NCBI GenBank assembly: GCA_040754095.1
Contig: JBFMFO010000008.1
Coordinates: 1-64,000, forward strand
Reading direction: 5' to 3'
From: QYQD01 sp040754095
GTDB taxonomy: Bacteria > Desulfobacterota > QYQD01
Length of the DNA stretch: 64,000 nucleotides
Shown: positions 8,966 through 17,007 of the stretch, piece after piece
Layout of the letters: each line of letters opens with the position of its first letter
Position numbering within the stretch: position 1 is the stretch's first letter
The notes under the pieces: model-generated
Told to the model about the DNA's origin: nothing
The model's input: only the letters and a program-made list of their open reading frames with translations
Database searches by the model: none
Position numbers and translations under genes: made by a program

Positions 8966-10912
8966 ATGCACACAAAGACCGATAAAATAACCGATATCTT
9001 CGGGCCGGATGGTTTGCTTGCCGAATCCCTGCCTGGGTTTGAGCACCGTGCCGGCCAGGAAAAGATGGCCGGGGCTGTGCTCGACGTACTCATCCATGAG
9101 GGGAAACTCCTGGTTGAAGCCGGAACCGGCATCGGCAAGACCCTGGCCTACCTCGTTCCGGCGGCCTTAAGCGGACGCAGGGTAGTCATCGCCACCGGCA
9201 CAAAAAATTTACAGGACCAGATATTATCCAAGGAAGTCCCCTTCCTTCAGAAACATCTCTTCCCGGAGCTGGCCGTCGTATGTCTCAAGGGTAAAAAGAA
9301 CTACCTCTGCCTGTACAAATGGAAACGCCTCCAGATGCAAAGCGACATTCCATTTTCGGAGCAGCTTGACCTCTGGCCGCGATTAAATGCCTGGATAGCA
9401 GAGACAAAAACAGGAGACCGGGCTGAACTGCCCTGGCTACCGGACAAGCACCCCCTTTGGAACGACATCAGTTCCTCGGCTGAACAGTGCCTGGGATCGG
9501 CCTGCCCCGAGGCGGAATCCTGTCATATAAACATCCTGCGCAAAGAGGCGGCCAAGGCAGATATCATTGTGGTCAATCACCACCTGTTTTTTTCCGACAT
9601 GGTAGTGCGTGACTCCGGTTATGGCGAGGTCATCCCGCGCCATGAGGCGGTCGTCTTTGATGAGGCCCATCATATCGAAGACGTGGCCACCACATATCTG
9701 GGCTACTCGGTGAGCAGCCACCGTCTTTCCGACCTCATACGGGATGCCGAAAAGGAGATAAACACCGGCCTGCCGGCCTCAAAGACAAAACTGGCCTGTC
9801 TGAAAAAACTCGCCCACCTGCGCGAGCAGGTTGAGACCTTCTTTAATCTGTTGCCGGTCACCGAGGGAAGGGTCAACATCCGTCGCCCCATTGACCGGGA
9901 ACCGGTTCTGGGCCCCCTACAGGAGGCCATAACCCGGCAACTGGCCGAGCAGGGAGGGGTGATGGAAAACCTGTCCGCAAAGGATGAGGGGGTTGCTCCT
10001 CTAAGCCGCCGTTTCTTTGATATAGCCCGCGACATGGCCGCTATCGCCACCATGGAAGATCCCAATATGATCTACTGGCTGGAAAAGAAGGAGCGTTCCG
10101 TCGTGCTGGCGGCATCACCTCTGGACGTTACGTCCGCCTTTCAGGCTAAACTCTACAATCAACTGCCCGCCTTTGTCTTTACCTCGGCCACACTCACCGT
10201 AAAAGGGGATTTTGACTTTTACAAGTCGCGCGTGGGGCTTGATGAAGAGACCATAGAGTTGAATATACCCTCGCCTTTTGATTATGCCGGGCAAACCCTG
10301 CTTTACATCCCAAAAAATATTCCGGAACCGCAGTCATCTGTCTTCTGCGCCACCATCTCCCGGGAAATAGAAAGCATCCTGGATGCCTCTTCCGGCCGGG
10401 CCTTAGTCCTTTTTACCAGCTATCGCAATATGCAGGAAGTTTACCACATCATTAAAGACGGGCTTCCCTTCCCGCTATTAATGCAGGGAGAAAAACCACG
10501 CCCTGTTCTCCTGGAACTATTTCAGAGAGACGTTCATTCCGTGCTCCTGGCCACAAACAGTTTCTGGGAAGGGATAGACGTCCCGGGAGAATCCTTAAGC
10601 TGCGTTATTATAGACAAACTCCCTTTCACCGTCCCGTCTGATCCGGTCGTGAAAGGGCGGATCGATTGGTTGAGCAGGCAGGGGAAAAATCCCTTTTCAG
10701 ACTATCAACTGCCCCTCGCCGTCCTCAGTTTAAGACAGGGCATTGGAAGACTGATCCGTTCGAGTAATGACCGCGGGCTTCTGGCCATACTGGACGTGCG
10801 CACCCTGAAACGGGGTTATGGCGCTACCTTCCTGCAAAGTCTTCCCCAAACCCGTCTCACCCATAATTTGGAAGAGGTCAGGCGCTTTTTTCTATCCGCG
10901 CCTTCCCCATAA
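8966..10912 (+). CDS. dinG: DinG-type (XPD-like) iron-sulfur ATP-dependent helicase
   Basis: A 648-residue superfamily 2 helicase of the DinG/YoaA/XPD group, expected to unwind DNA 5' to 3' in repair. Walker A is GTGIGKT at about 53-59 and the DEAH box lies at 232-235. Between them are cysteines at about 115, 175, 180 and 186 (spacing C-x4-C-x5-C for the last three), the pattern of the 4Fe-4S domain. Motif VI is GIGRLIRSSNDRG near the C terminus. A GTG codon directly precedes the ATG and could serve as start. No exonuclease domain is fused. The 3' end overlaps serS, which is on the other strand, by 35 bp (10878-10912). Confidence 0.85.
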   Translation: MHTKTDKITDIFGPDGLLAESLPGFEHRAGQEKMAGAVLDVLIHEGKLLVEAGTGIGKTLAYLVPAALSGRRVVIATGTKNLQDQILSKEVPFLQKHLFPELAVVCLKGKKNYLCLYKWKRLQMQSDIPFSEQLDLWPRLNAWIAETKTGDRAELPWLPDKHPLWNDISSSAEQCLGSACPEAESCHINILRKEAAKADIIVVNHHLFFSDMVVRDSGYGEVIPRHEAVVFDEAHHIEDVATTYLGYSVSSHRLSDLIRDAEKEINTGLPASKTKLACLKKLAHLREQVETFFNLLPVTEGRVNIRRPIDREPVLGPLQEAITRQLAEQGGVMENLSAKDEGVAPLSRRFFDIARDMAAIATMEDPNMIYWLEKKERSVVLAASPLDVTSAFQAKLYNQLPAFVFTSATLTVKGDFDFYKSRVGLDEETIELNIPSPFDYAGQTLLYIPKNIPEPQSSVFCATISREIESILDASSGRALVLFTSYRNMQEVYHIIKDGLPFPLLMQGEKPRPVLLELFQRDVHSVLLATNSFWEGIDVPGESLSCVIIDKLPFTVPSDPVVKGRIDWLSRQGKNPFSDYQLPLAVLSLRQGIGRLIRSSNDRGLLAILDVRTLKRGYGATFLQSLPQTRLTHNLEEVRRFFLSAPSP

Positions 10913-12158
10913 GATAAGGCCTTAAAACCGGCGGGATAACCACGCTGCCATCCGCCTGCTGGTAGTTCTCCAATATAGCTACCACTGTGCGGCCAATGGC
11001 CACGCCTGATCCATTCAGAGTATGCACCAGCTCCGCCTTTGTCTTGCCCGACCGCCGGAAACGGATATTGGCGCGGCGTGACTGAAAGTCTTCGAAGTTG
11101 CTGCATGAAGATATTTCCCGGAAGGTCCCCTGACCGGGCAGCCAGACCTCAATATCATACGTCTTGGCCGCGGAAAAACCGAGATCGCCGGTACAAAGCT
11201 CCACCACTTGATAAGGGAGCCCCAACTGCTGTAAGACTTCTTCCGCATCCAGGAGCAGGTTTTCCAGCTCTAAATATGATGTCTCCGGAGTAGTAAACTT
11301 GACCAGTTCAACCTTGTTAAACTGGTGCTGGCGGATAAGGCCGCGTGTATCTTTACCGTAAGAACCCGCCTCGGCCCGGAAACAGGCAGAATAGGCCGCA
11401 TACCGCTTGGGCAACTCCTTCTCCTCCAGTACTTCGTCCCGGTGGATATTGGTAACCGGCACTTCCGCCGTAGGAATGAGATAATAATCCCGGCCTTCCA
11501 GTTTGAAGAGGTCTTCCTTGAATTTGGGCAACTGACCGGTAGCCGTCATAGACGTATCGTTCACAATAAAAGGCGGCCAGACCTCTGTGTAGTGATGCCG
11601 GCTGGTATGAAGATCAAGCATGAAGTTAATCAGGGCCCGCTCCAGCTGGGCCCCAAGTCCTTTGTATAGGGTAAACCGGGCCCCGGAAATCTTGGCCCCT
11701 CGTTCAAAATCAAGGATGCCTAACTCCTCGCCTATGTCCCAGTGCGATCTGGGTTCAAAATCGAACTGCCTGATATCACCCCAACGTTTGGCAACCGGAT
11801 TATCACTGCTGTCCTTTCCGATAGGCGCTCCCGGATGAGGGATGTTCGGAACAGACAATATAATCGCGGAAAGTGCGCTTTCTTTTTCTTCAAGAACTGT
11901 CTCCATCTCTTTAATCCTGTCGTTAACGACCCGCATCTCCTCCATCAGGTGTTCCGCTTTTTGCCCCTCTTTCTTGAGACGCCCCACCTCTTTGGAAACG
12001 AAATTGCGCCGGTTGCGCATGTCCTCCACGTCCTGGATGATCTTGCGCCGTTCGGCATCCACAGCTATAAATTCATCCAAAGAAAGGTCAGAGCCTCTTT
12101 GCAGGAGCTTCTCCTTAACCAGATCAATATTATTGCGTACAAACTTTAAGTCCAGCAT
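10878..12158 (-). CDS. serS: Seryl-tRNA synthetase
   Basis: A 426-residue class II aminoacyl-tRNA synthetase that charges tRNA-Ser. It has the N-terminal coiled-coil arm (about 30-100) and the catalytic core with TAEVPVTN, motif 2 FRAEAGSYGKDTRGLIRQHQF and motif 3 GSGVAIGRTVVAILEN. Length is normal for the family. The start at 12158 is chosen because AGGAAGG lies 9 nt upstream and the protein then begins MLDLKFVR, as expected; an in-frame ATG at 12167 touches the ribosome site directly. It converges on and overlaps the dinG end. Confidence 0.96.
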   Translation of the reverse strand: MLDLKFVRNNIDLVKEKLLQRGSDLSLDEFIAVDAERRKIIQDVEDMRNRRNFVSKEVGRLKKEGQKAEHLMEEMRVVNDRIKEMETVLEEKESALSAIILSVPNIPHPGAPIGKDSSDNPVAKRWGDIRQFDFEPRSHWDIGEELGILDFERGAKISGARFTLYKGLGAQLERALINFMLDLHTSRHHYTEVWPPFIVNDTSMTATGQLPKFKEDLFKLEGRDYYLIPTAEVPVTNIHRDEVLEEKELPKRYAAYSACFRAEAGSYGKDTRGLIRQHQFNKVELVKFTTPETSYLELENLLLDAEEVLQQLGLPYQVVELCTGDLGFSAAKTYDIEVWLPGQGTFREISSCSNFEDFQSRRANIRFRRSGKTKAELVHTLNGSGVAIGRTVVAILENYQQADGSVVIPPVLRPYLMGKARIEKSA

Positions 12159-12247
12159 ACCATGCATCCTTCCTGTATTGGAAAATACGACTACCCACCA
12201 GAGAGGTAACAAAACCCGCCCGGGATGTCAAAATATTTTTGCTGTGG

Positions 12248-12430
12248 TCTTCCTGAGCACCCTCTGGTTTCTTCGCTTCACGGCTTGCGCAGCGACCCTT
12301 TCGGGGCTCGCAGGCGGGGAATGCTTTTGCCCCTTCCAGCCACTAAAGGGCTGGTTTTCCCCTTCCTGCTCGTCCTCGATGGGTACCCCGCTGCTCCAGC
12401 AAGTTTCGCTCACAAACACAGAGGGTTCCC
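12248..12430. repeat. 170-bp dispersed hairpin repeat, copy 2 (inverted)
   Basis: The reverse complement matches the repeat at 8683-8852 across most of its length, with an inner hairpin ccagccactaaagggctgg in place of the cccgcc one, so the stem has changed on both sides. It fills most of the gap between serS and deoC (12159-12517), where I see no gene. Confidence 0.75.
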
Positions 12431-12517
12431 TAACAGACCGGAAAACTCCAGTTTTTTTACTTTACAACCGACTGTTCGCCAGTGTAAAGACTGTACCAAT
12501 TTAGAGGGCCTCAAGAA

Positions 12518-13189
12518 ATGGATAAACAGGTTATTTCCCTTGCCTCATATATCGACCACACGCTGCTTAACCCAACCGTCACCCGGGCAGAGATAATCCG
12601 GCTATGTGAAGAGGCCATAGAATATCAATTCGCCTCGGTCTGTATCCCGCCCTGCTATGTATCCCTGGCCGCAGACATACTAAATGGCACGTCCGTTGCC
12701 ACAGGCACGGTCGTTAGTTTTCCTCTTGGCTATAATACAACCGCCGTCAAGGTAAAAGAGGCGGAAACGGCTTGGAAAGACGGCGCGCAGGAGATCGATA
12801 TGGTCATCAATCGCGGCTGGATAAAGGACGGCCTCTATCCGCTGGTAGTGAAAGAAGTCCGGGAAGTAACGCAGGTCGCGCCTGATATGATCGTTAAGGT
12901 CATCATGGAATTATGCGATTTGACGGGATCAGAAAAAAAAGAAGCTGCCGCAGCCCTGCTGGAAACCGGCGCCCATTTCCTTAAGACCTCTACTGGATTA
13001 GGCAAGGGCGGAGCAACCCTTGAGGATGTGCGTTTATTGGCAGAGATTAGCCGCGACCGCATGAAAATCAAGGCAGCCGGCGGTATCCACCACGCGACTG
13101 AAGCCCTGGCCTTCATAAAGGCCGGGGCATCTCGTATCGGTACAAGTGCGGGGGTACAAATTATGCAGGAGTATTTATTCAGCCACTAA
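12518..13189 (+). CDS. deoC: Deoxyribose-phosphate aldolase
   Basis: A 223-residue cytoplasmic TIM-barrel aldolase that splits 2-deoxyribose-5-phosphate into acetaldehyde and glyceraldehyde-3-phosphate. The motifs are IDHTLLNPTVT at the N terminus, EIDMVINRGW, the Schiff-base lysine region FLKTSTGLGKGGAT and the C-terminal KAAGGIHHATEAL. Length is typical of the short bacterial form. The last codons, Ser-His-stop, fall inside a dispersed repeat (agccactaag from 13181), so the present C terminus is probably repeat-derived. Confidence 0.95.
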   Translation: MDKQVISLASYIDHTLLNPTVTRAEIIRLCEEAIEYQFASVCIPPCYVSLAADILNGTSVATGTVVSFPLGYNTTAVKVKEAETAWKDGAQEIDMVINRGWIKDGLYPLVVKEVREVTQVAPDMIVKVIMELCDLTGSEKKEAAAALLETGAHFLKTSTGLGKGGATLEDVRLLAEISRDRMKIKAAGGIHHATEALAFIKAGASRIGTSAGVQIMQEYLFSH

Positions 13190-13262
13190 GGCACCAAGAC
13201 ACCAAAAATCAGGGAATTATTCTTTCAAAACACAAGTGCAGACCTTTGTGTCTTTGTGGCTA
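13181..13262. repeat. AGCCAC palindromic repeat between convergent genes
   Basis: Left arm agccactaaggcaccaagac, right arm tttgtgtctttgtggct, about 40 bp apart. The left arm supplies the TAA stop of deoC and the right arm end supplies the TAG stop of the convergent MBL-fold gene, so both genes end inside the repeat. Confidence 0.85.
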
Positions 13263-13892
13263 TCTTTTCGGTAAGATACGTACTTCTACCTTACCCTTCA
13301 GAAGTTGCCGGAACTTTTGAGCGTCACTTTCCGTGCCGACAATAGATCCATAGTGCATGGGAATGGCTACGGCCGGCTTGATAGCCAGGGCCGCCTCTGC
13401 CGCCTCTTCGGCAGTCATGACATAGGTGCCGGAAACCGGCAGAAGGGCGATATCAGCCTTTATGGTATTCATGTCCGGGGTAAAATCCGTATCGCCTGCG
13501 TGGTAAATACAAACACCCTCCACAGTGACAATAAATCCTAATCCGCCCGCTGCCCGGGGATGAAATTTTTTATTCAAGTTGTAAGCGCTGACCACCTCCA
13601 CATGGAAGCCATCTACTGTAATTTTGTCACCTGGTTTTACTACATTGATATTGCCCTTTAATTTGGCCGCCGAGGTCTTATCGGTGATAATAACCGTCCC
13701 TGCCTTTTGAATCCTGGCCACATCTTCCGGCGAACAATGGTCAAAATGCTCATGGGAAATAAATACGATGTCCGCAGGCCTGCTATTTGCCGGCAACTGA
13801 AAAGGGTCAAAATAAATTACTTCGCCGCCGCTAACGAGTAAAAAGGCGGCATGCCCCAGCCAAATTAAATTTTTTAAAACTTCTGCTACCAT
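13260..13892 (-). CDS. MBL-fold metal-dependent hydrolase (UPF0173-like)
   Basis: A 210-residue metallo-beta-lactamase-fold protein of the small metal-dependent hydrolase group (UPF0173-like). Metal-binding motifs are SHEHFDHCS, HAGDTDFTP and IPMHYGS. The substrate is unknown. The ATG at 13892 is chosen because GGGAGG lies at the right distance upstream; the frame is open 13 codons further. No signal peptide, so probably cytoplasmic. The stop codon lies in a dispersed palindromic repeat shared with the deoC end. Confidence 0.87.
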   Translation of the reverse strand: MVAEVLKNLIWLGHAAFLLVSGGEVIYFDPFQLPANSRPADIVFISHEHFDHCSPEDVARIQKAGTVIITDKTSAAKLKGNINVVKPGDKITVDGFHVEVVSAYNLNKKFHPRAAGGLGFIVTVEGVCIYHAGDTDFTPDMNTIKADIALLPVSGTYVMTAEEAAEAALAIKPAVAIPMHYGSIVGTESDAQKFRQLLKGKVEVRILPKR

Positions 13893-14104
13893 TTGAGTCA
13901 ACCTCCCATGAAATTTCCCCGGGATCAACAAGATACTATAATCCTAAAGATATCATCCTCGTGATGTCAAGGGGAAAGGATGAAAATACCTCTTCGGAAC
14001 AGGCGGCCCGCCTCCGAAAAAATTCATGTTTTTGTCATTTCCACCGATAAGACTATTGAAGGCTTGTTCATACTACATAAAACTGTCCGGATAAACCCAA
14101 GGCC

Positions 14105-14254
14105 ATGTCTAACCTCTTCCCGAAGCTCAGTCAAAAGATATCCGGGTTCAGAGAAATGATACGCCGGCGCCGGGCCCTACGATACCAATTGAAAGAACTA
14201 AAACGCATTCGGGAAAGGTTGTTGTACAAACGAAAGGCCATTACCAGCCTTTAG
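14105..14254 (+). CDS. Small basic protein, 49 residues, hypothetical
   Basis: An open frame from ATG 14105 to TAG 14252-14254 encodes a very basic, probably helical peptide (many Arg, Lys and Leu, including RRRRALRYQLKELKRIRERL). A weak AAGG lies just upstream. It lies alone in a 460-bp gap between two minus-strand genes. I do not recognise a family; it may be chance coding, and conservation would decide. Confidence 0.3.
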   Translation: MSNLFPKLSQKISGFREMIRRRRALRYQLKELKRIRERLLYKRKAITSL

Positions 14255-14267
14255 CTTTGAGCATTCT

Positions 14268-14325
14268 CTTACGTTCGAGTCGTTCGAACGTTTCGAACAT
14301 CGAACGTTCTGACGTCTTCTAACTT
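14268..14325. repeat. Clustered GTTCGAACG palindromes
   Basis: The stretch has acgttcgagtcgttcgaacg followed by tttcgaacatcgaacgttct, so four overlapping TTCGAA-type palindromes in about 50 bp. They lie downstream of the minus-strand membrane protein gene. Function not visible. Confidence 0.5.
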
Positions 14326-14352
14326 CCGTATTCTGTCTCCTGACCACCGGCT

Positions 14353-15072
14353 TTATATCCCGCCCCTTTGTCTGGCCAAAAAACCACTCAAGATAAAAAG
14401 AAAGCTCTTATCCAACATTTCTTCCTGATAAGCGCCAATAACTTCAGGCAAGAGCTTAAGATCAATAACGGCCGCACCTTTGACAGTAATGGGAGCTTCA
14501 ATAGACATGCGCGGGAGGCACAGCACGGGAAACATATCGATATCCTTCCGGAATTCCCTCTGTATAAGCTCCTGAAATAAATGTGCCTTATGCCAAACTT
14601 CACCGATTAAAATATCGGCCCCTTTACCATCTATTTGCAAGCGCTTACCATTATTATACAGCCGTCCCGAGATACCACGGGTATAAATCAGAATACAGCC
14701 CTGCGGTGTTAAGATCAGATGATCGATGTCGAAATCCTTAAAAACTAAATTATGGAAGGCGAAACATTTCGGCGGGAGATTAGCCAGGGCCGCTGTTACC
14801 TCGGCCCTGGCCTTTTCATCTGCGGGAATCGGTCTGAACCATACAGACTGGACATGCGCCCATCTCCTGAGGATCAGGCTAACCAGTAAAAAGAAGGCGG
14901 TAATACTCCCTATGATTATACCCATTGCCGGGCGGACAAACAGTCCCAGACCAAAGAGAGACAATAATTCCCTTACAGCGAACGAAACCACGATCGCAAA
15001 AAAAAATATCCATAGCCCCCCAAGATGAGGATAGTAACTGGAAATAATGTCCTTCATATAAGGAGATAACAC
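14353..15072 (-). CDS. Membrane protein with NERD-like domain
   Basis: A 239-residue protein with two membrane segments at about 20-42 and 48-68 and a cytosolic part that looks like a nuclease-related (NERD) domain: FDIDHLILTPQGCILIYTRG resembles the IDHVVV...IETK core of that family, with the usual lysine replaced (YTRG). If the key lysine is really absent, nuclease activity is doubtful. The start is uncertain: GTG 15072 has AAGGG very close, and ATG 15057 is the alternative. It has no clear operon partner. Family assignment is tentative. Confidence 0.6.
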   Translation of the reverse strand: MLSPYMKDIISSYYPHLGGLWIFFFAIVVSFAVRELLSLFGLGLFVRPAMGIIIGSITAFFLLVSLILRRWAHVQSVWFRPIPADEKARAEVTAALANLPPKCFAFHNLVFKDFDIDHLILTPQGCILIYTRGISGRLYNNGKRLQIDGKGADILIGEVWHKAHLFQELIQREFRKDIDMFPVLCLPRMSIEAPITVKGAAVIDLKLLPEVIGAYQEEMLDKSFLFILSGFLARQRGGI

Positions 15073-15111
15073 ACCCTTCTAGAAGAGTAAACAACCACCG
15101 GGAAAAAAGAA

Positions 15112-15140
15112 TTACAGGCCACGGCCTACCGTATGCAGGT
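15112..15140. repeat. 29-bp repeat, intergenic copy
   Basis: Contains ttacaggccacggcctaccg. It matches 15485-15513 with one mismatch; that second copy is inside a coding sequence. Confidence 0.75.
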
Positions 15141-15218
15141 TATGGAAGTAAAAAATGAAAGTCGGTAGATTCACATCCGCCAAGGGCGAACATCTTCGAC
15201 CGTAGGAGAAAAAGGTTA

Positions 15219-15782
15219 TTATAACACAAGTTCATAGTTACGCTTTATGCCTTTGAGGAATTTTTCGTAAAGAATGTCCTCTTTCATTAAGAAGAACCAC
15301 TTGACCTTGAGTATGGTTTCCAGGCTCTCATGCCCTATAAAATGTCTGGAAAAGGTCTCCCCTAACTTCGTGAGACTATCCAGGGTCTTTTGGGTATCAA
15401 TATTGATACAATTGATACCGGAAGCGACCTGCTGATACTCACGAAACCTTTCATCCAATATACGTTTAAACTCCTCTCCGCAAGTTACAGGCCACGGCCT
15501 ACCGTAGGCAGGTCCTGTCTTGCCTGGTTCGGATATTTTTTTTACATACAAATTGCGGAGCTTGTCTGCCAACTCTCCATTAAAAGTCCACCGGAGACAC
15601 AGGTAATCAATAAATAACGATAAAACCAAAAATTCACAAAACCGGTCATCCGATAATTCTGCTTCGGGAATCGCCGCTGCAAGCTCCTCATACATTTTAG
15701 CAAATTGACTGCGCGCCAACGCCTTCTTAGTAAATAACTTTATAAATTCCTCAGGGGTTATCTTTTCCCTACGCACCGGCAA
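15219..15782 (-). CDS. Hypothetical protein, 187 residues, with in-frame repeat
   Basis: I do not recognise this protein. It is mostly helical, with no signal peptide or clear membrane segment and no catalytic motif. About residues 90-100 (GPAYGRPWPVT) are encoded by a 29-bp repeat also found between genes at 15112-15140, so this short Pro/Gly segment is probably a recent in-frame insertion. The gene stands alone between the NERD-like gene and the divergent HDOD gene. Confidence 0.6.
   Translation of the reverse strand: MPVRREKITPEEFIKLFTKKALARSQFAKMYEELAAAIPEAELSDDRFCEFLVLSLFIDYLCLRWTFNGELADKLRNLYVKKISEPGKTGPAYGRPWPVTCGEEFKRILDERFREYQQVASGINCINIDTQKTLDSLTKLGETFSRHFIGHESLETILKVKWFFLMKEDILYEKFLKGIKRNYELVL
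15485..15513. repeat. 29-bp repeat, copy inside a coding sequence
   Basis: Same sequence as 15112-15140 with a single t/g difference, same orientation, 370 bp away. It is read in frame by the minus-strand hypothetical gene. Confidence 0.75.
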
Positions 15783-15957
15783 GGCATCCTCCCCCAGGTG
15801 AATCAGTCATCAAACGAATCCATAGAGTTTAAAGCTAAATTTACATCTTTTATTAATGGTTATATTAGATTGAATGATGCGGGTCAAGATATTTTTGGAT
15901 TTCCGGCCGCCTTCCGATAAGAAATTAAAGTGCACTCACAGGAGAACAACAGCCACC

Positions 15958-16806
15958 ATGTTCGACATAGCCAAGGTCTTAAAATCCATAGACCAGCTTC
16001 CGCCCCTTCCTGAGGTCAGCCAAAAGGTTCTCCAATTGGTCAATGACCCGGGGTCCTCAGCCTCTGATATCGTAGCAGTAGTCCGTCACGACCAGTCCAT
16101 AACCGCCAACGTCCTCAGACTTTGCAACTCGGCCTATTTTGGTTTGAAACGCAGGGTTGATTCGTTAGTCCAGGCCGTTGTCCTCATAGGACAAAACCAA
16201 CTCGCAGAATTAGTTATGATTAGTAGTTGTATCCATCTTTTCCGTAACGAACATAAAGGATACAATATGAAAAAAGGCGAACTGTGGCGACATGCTATCG
16301 CTTGCGCCCTTCTATCGCAAATCATTCTCAAAAAAATGGGGTCTGCCCCTGACCACGGCCTTTACACCGCCGCCCTTCTCCATGATATAGGAAAAGTGAT
16401 CATGGACAACCACATGAAAGATAATTATCAACAGGTAATCGGCCGGATTCGAGAGGCCAATGTGCCATTTCACGTTGCAGAGCAGGAAACGTTGGGGATA
16501 GATCATGCCGAAGTAGGCGCGCAAATTATGGAGGTCTGGAATTTACCCGACAACATAGTCAGAGGAATTCGTATGCATCACCATCCTGAAGCCAGGTTCG
16601 GGTCTAAGAATTTCGGCTCTATCATACACCTGTGCGACCTGCTCAGCCTGCATAAAGGCATAGGCAGAGACTTACATGAAACAGATGCAGTTACCCTGAA
16701 AACCTTCCTGAAAACGGCACAACTCTCAGAGGAATTTGTGGACTCTTGCACCCAGGAATTAGAGGAAGAGATGGAAAAAACAGCGGCGGTTATCGGTCTC
16801 GTCTAA
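15958..16806 (+). CDS. HDOD-domain signalling protein
   Basis: A 282-residue HDOD protein. This domain resembles HD phosphohydrolases but usually lacks full catalytic residues and acts in signalling. Typical features are IDQLPPLPEVSQKVLQLVND at the N terminus, the internal LLHDIGKVIMDNH and the MHHHPE stretch. The frame is open upstream to 15874, but the ATG at 15958, behind caggag, gives the normal family N terminus. It stands alone, so its partner is not evident; chemotaxis, motility or c-di-GMP pathways are usual contexts for the family. Confidence 0.85.
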   Translation: MFDIAKVLKSIDQLPPLPEVSQKVLQLVNDPGSSASDIVAVVRHDQSITANVLRLCNSAYFGLKRRVDSLVQAVVLIGQNQLAELVMISSCIHLFRNEHKGYNMKKGELWRHAIACALLSQIILKKMGSAPDHGLYTAALLHDIGKVIMDNHMKDNYQQVIGRIREANVPFHVAEQETLGIDHAEVGAQIMEVWNLPDNIVRGIRMHHHPEARFGSKNFGSIIHLCDLLSLHKGIGRDLHETDAVTLKTFLKTAQLSEEFVDSCTQELEEEMEKTAAVIGLV

Positions 16807-17007
16807 TAACCCCATGACCTGTCTACGATAGACTGTTGGCGAAGTTCAAAGTCCAAATGAATGTTAAAGTGCCAACCCCATATTTAATACGGGGCAAATG
16901 TTGGGATTTTTAGTCATTTGGATTTGATTTGTCCGCCTGAGGCGGATGGATTTTGGCATTTGAAATTCACTCAAAGACGCATCTACGAATCGAGATTTTC
17001 TGCAAGC

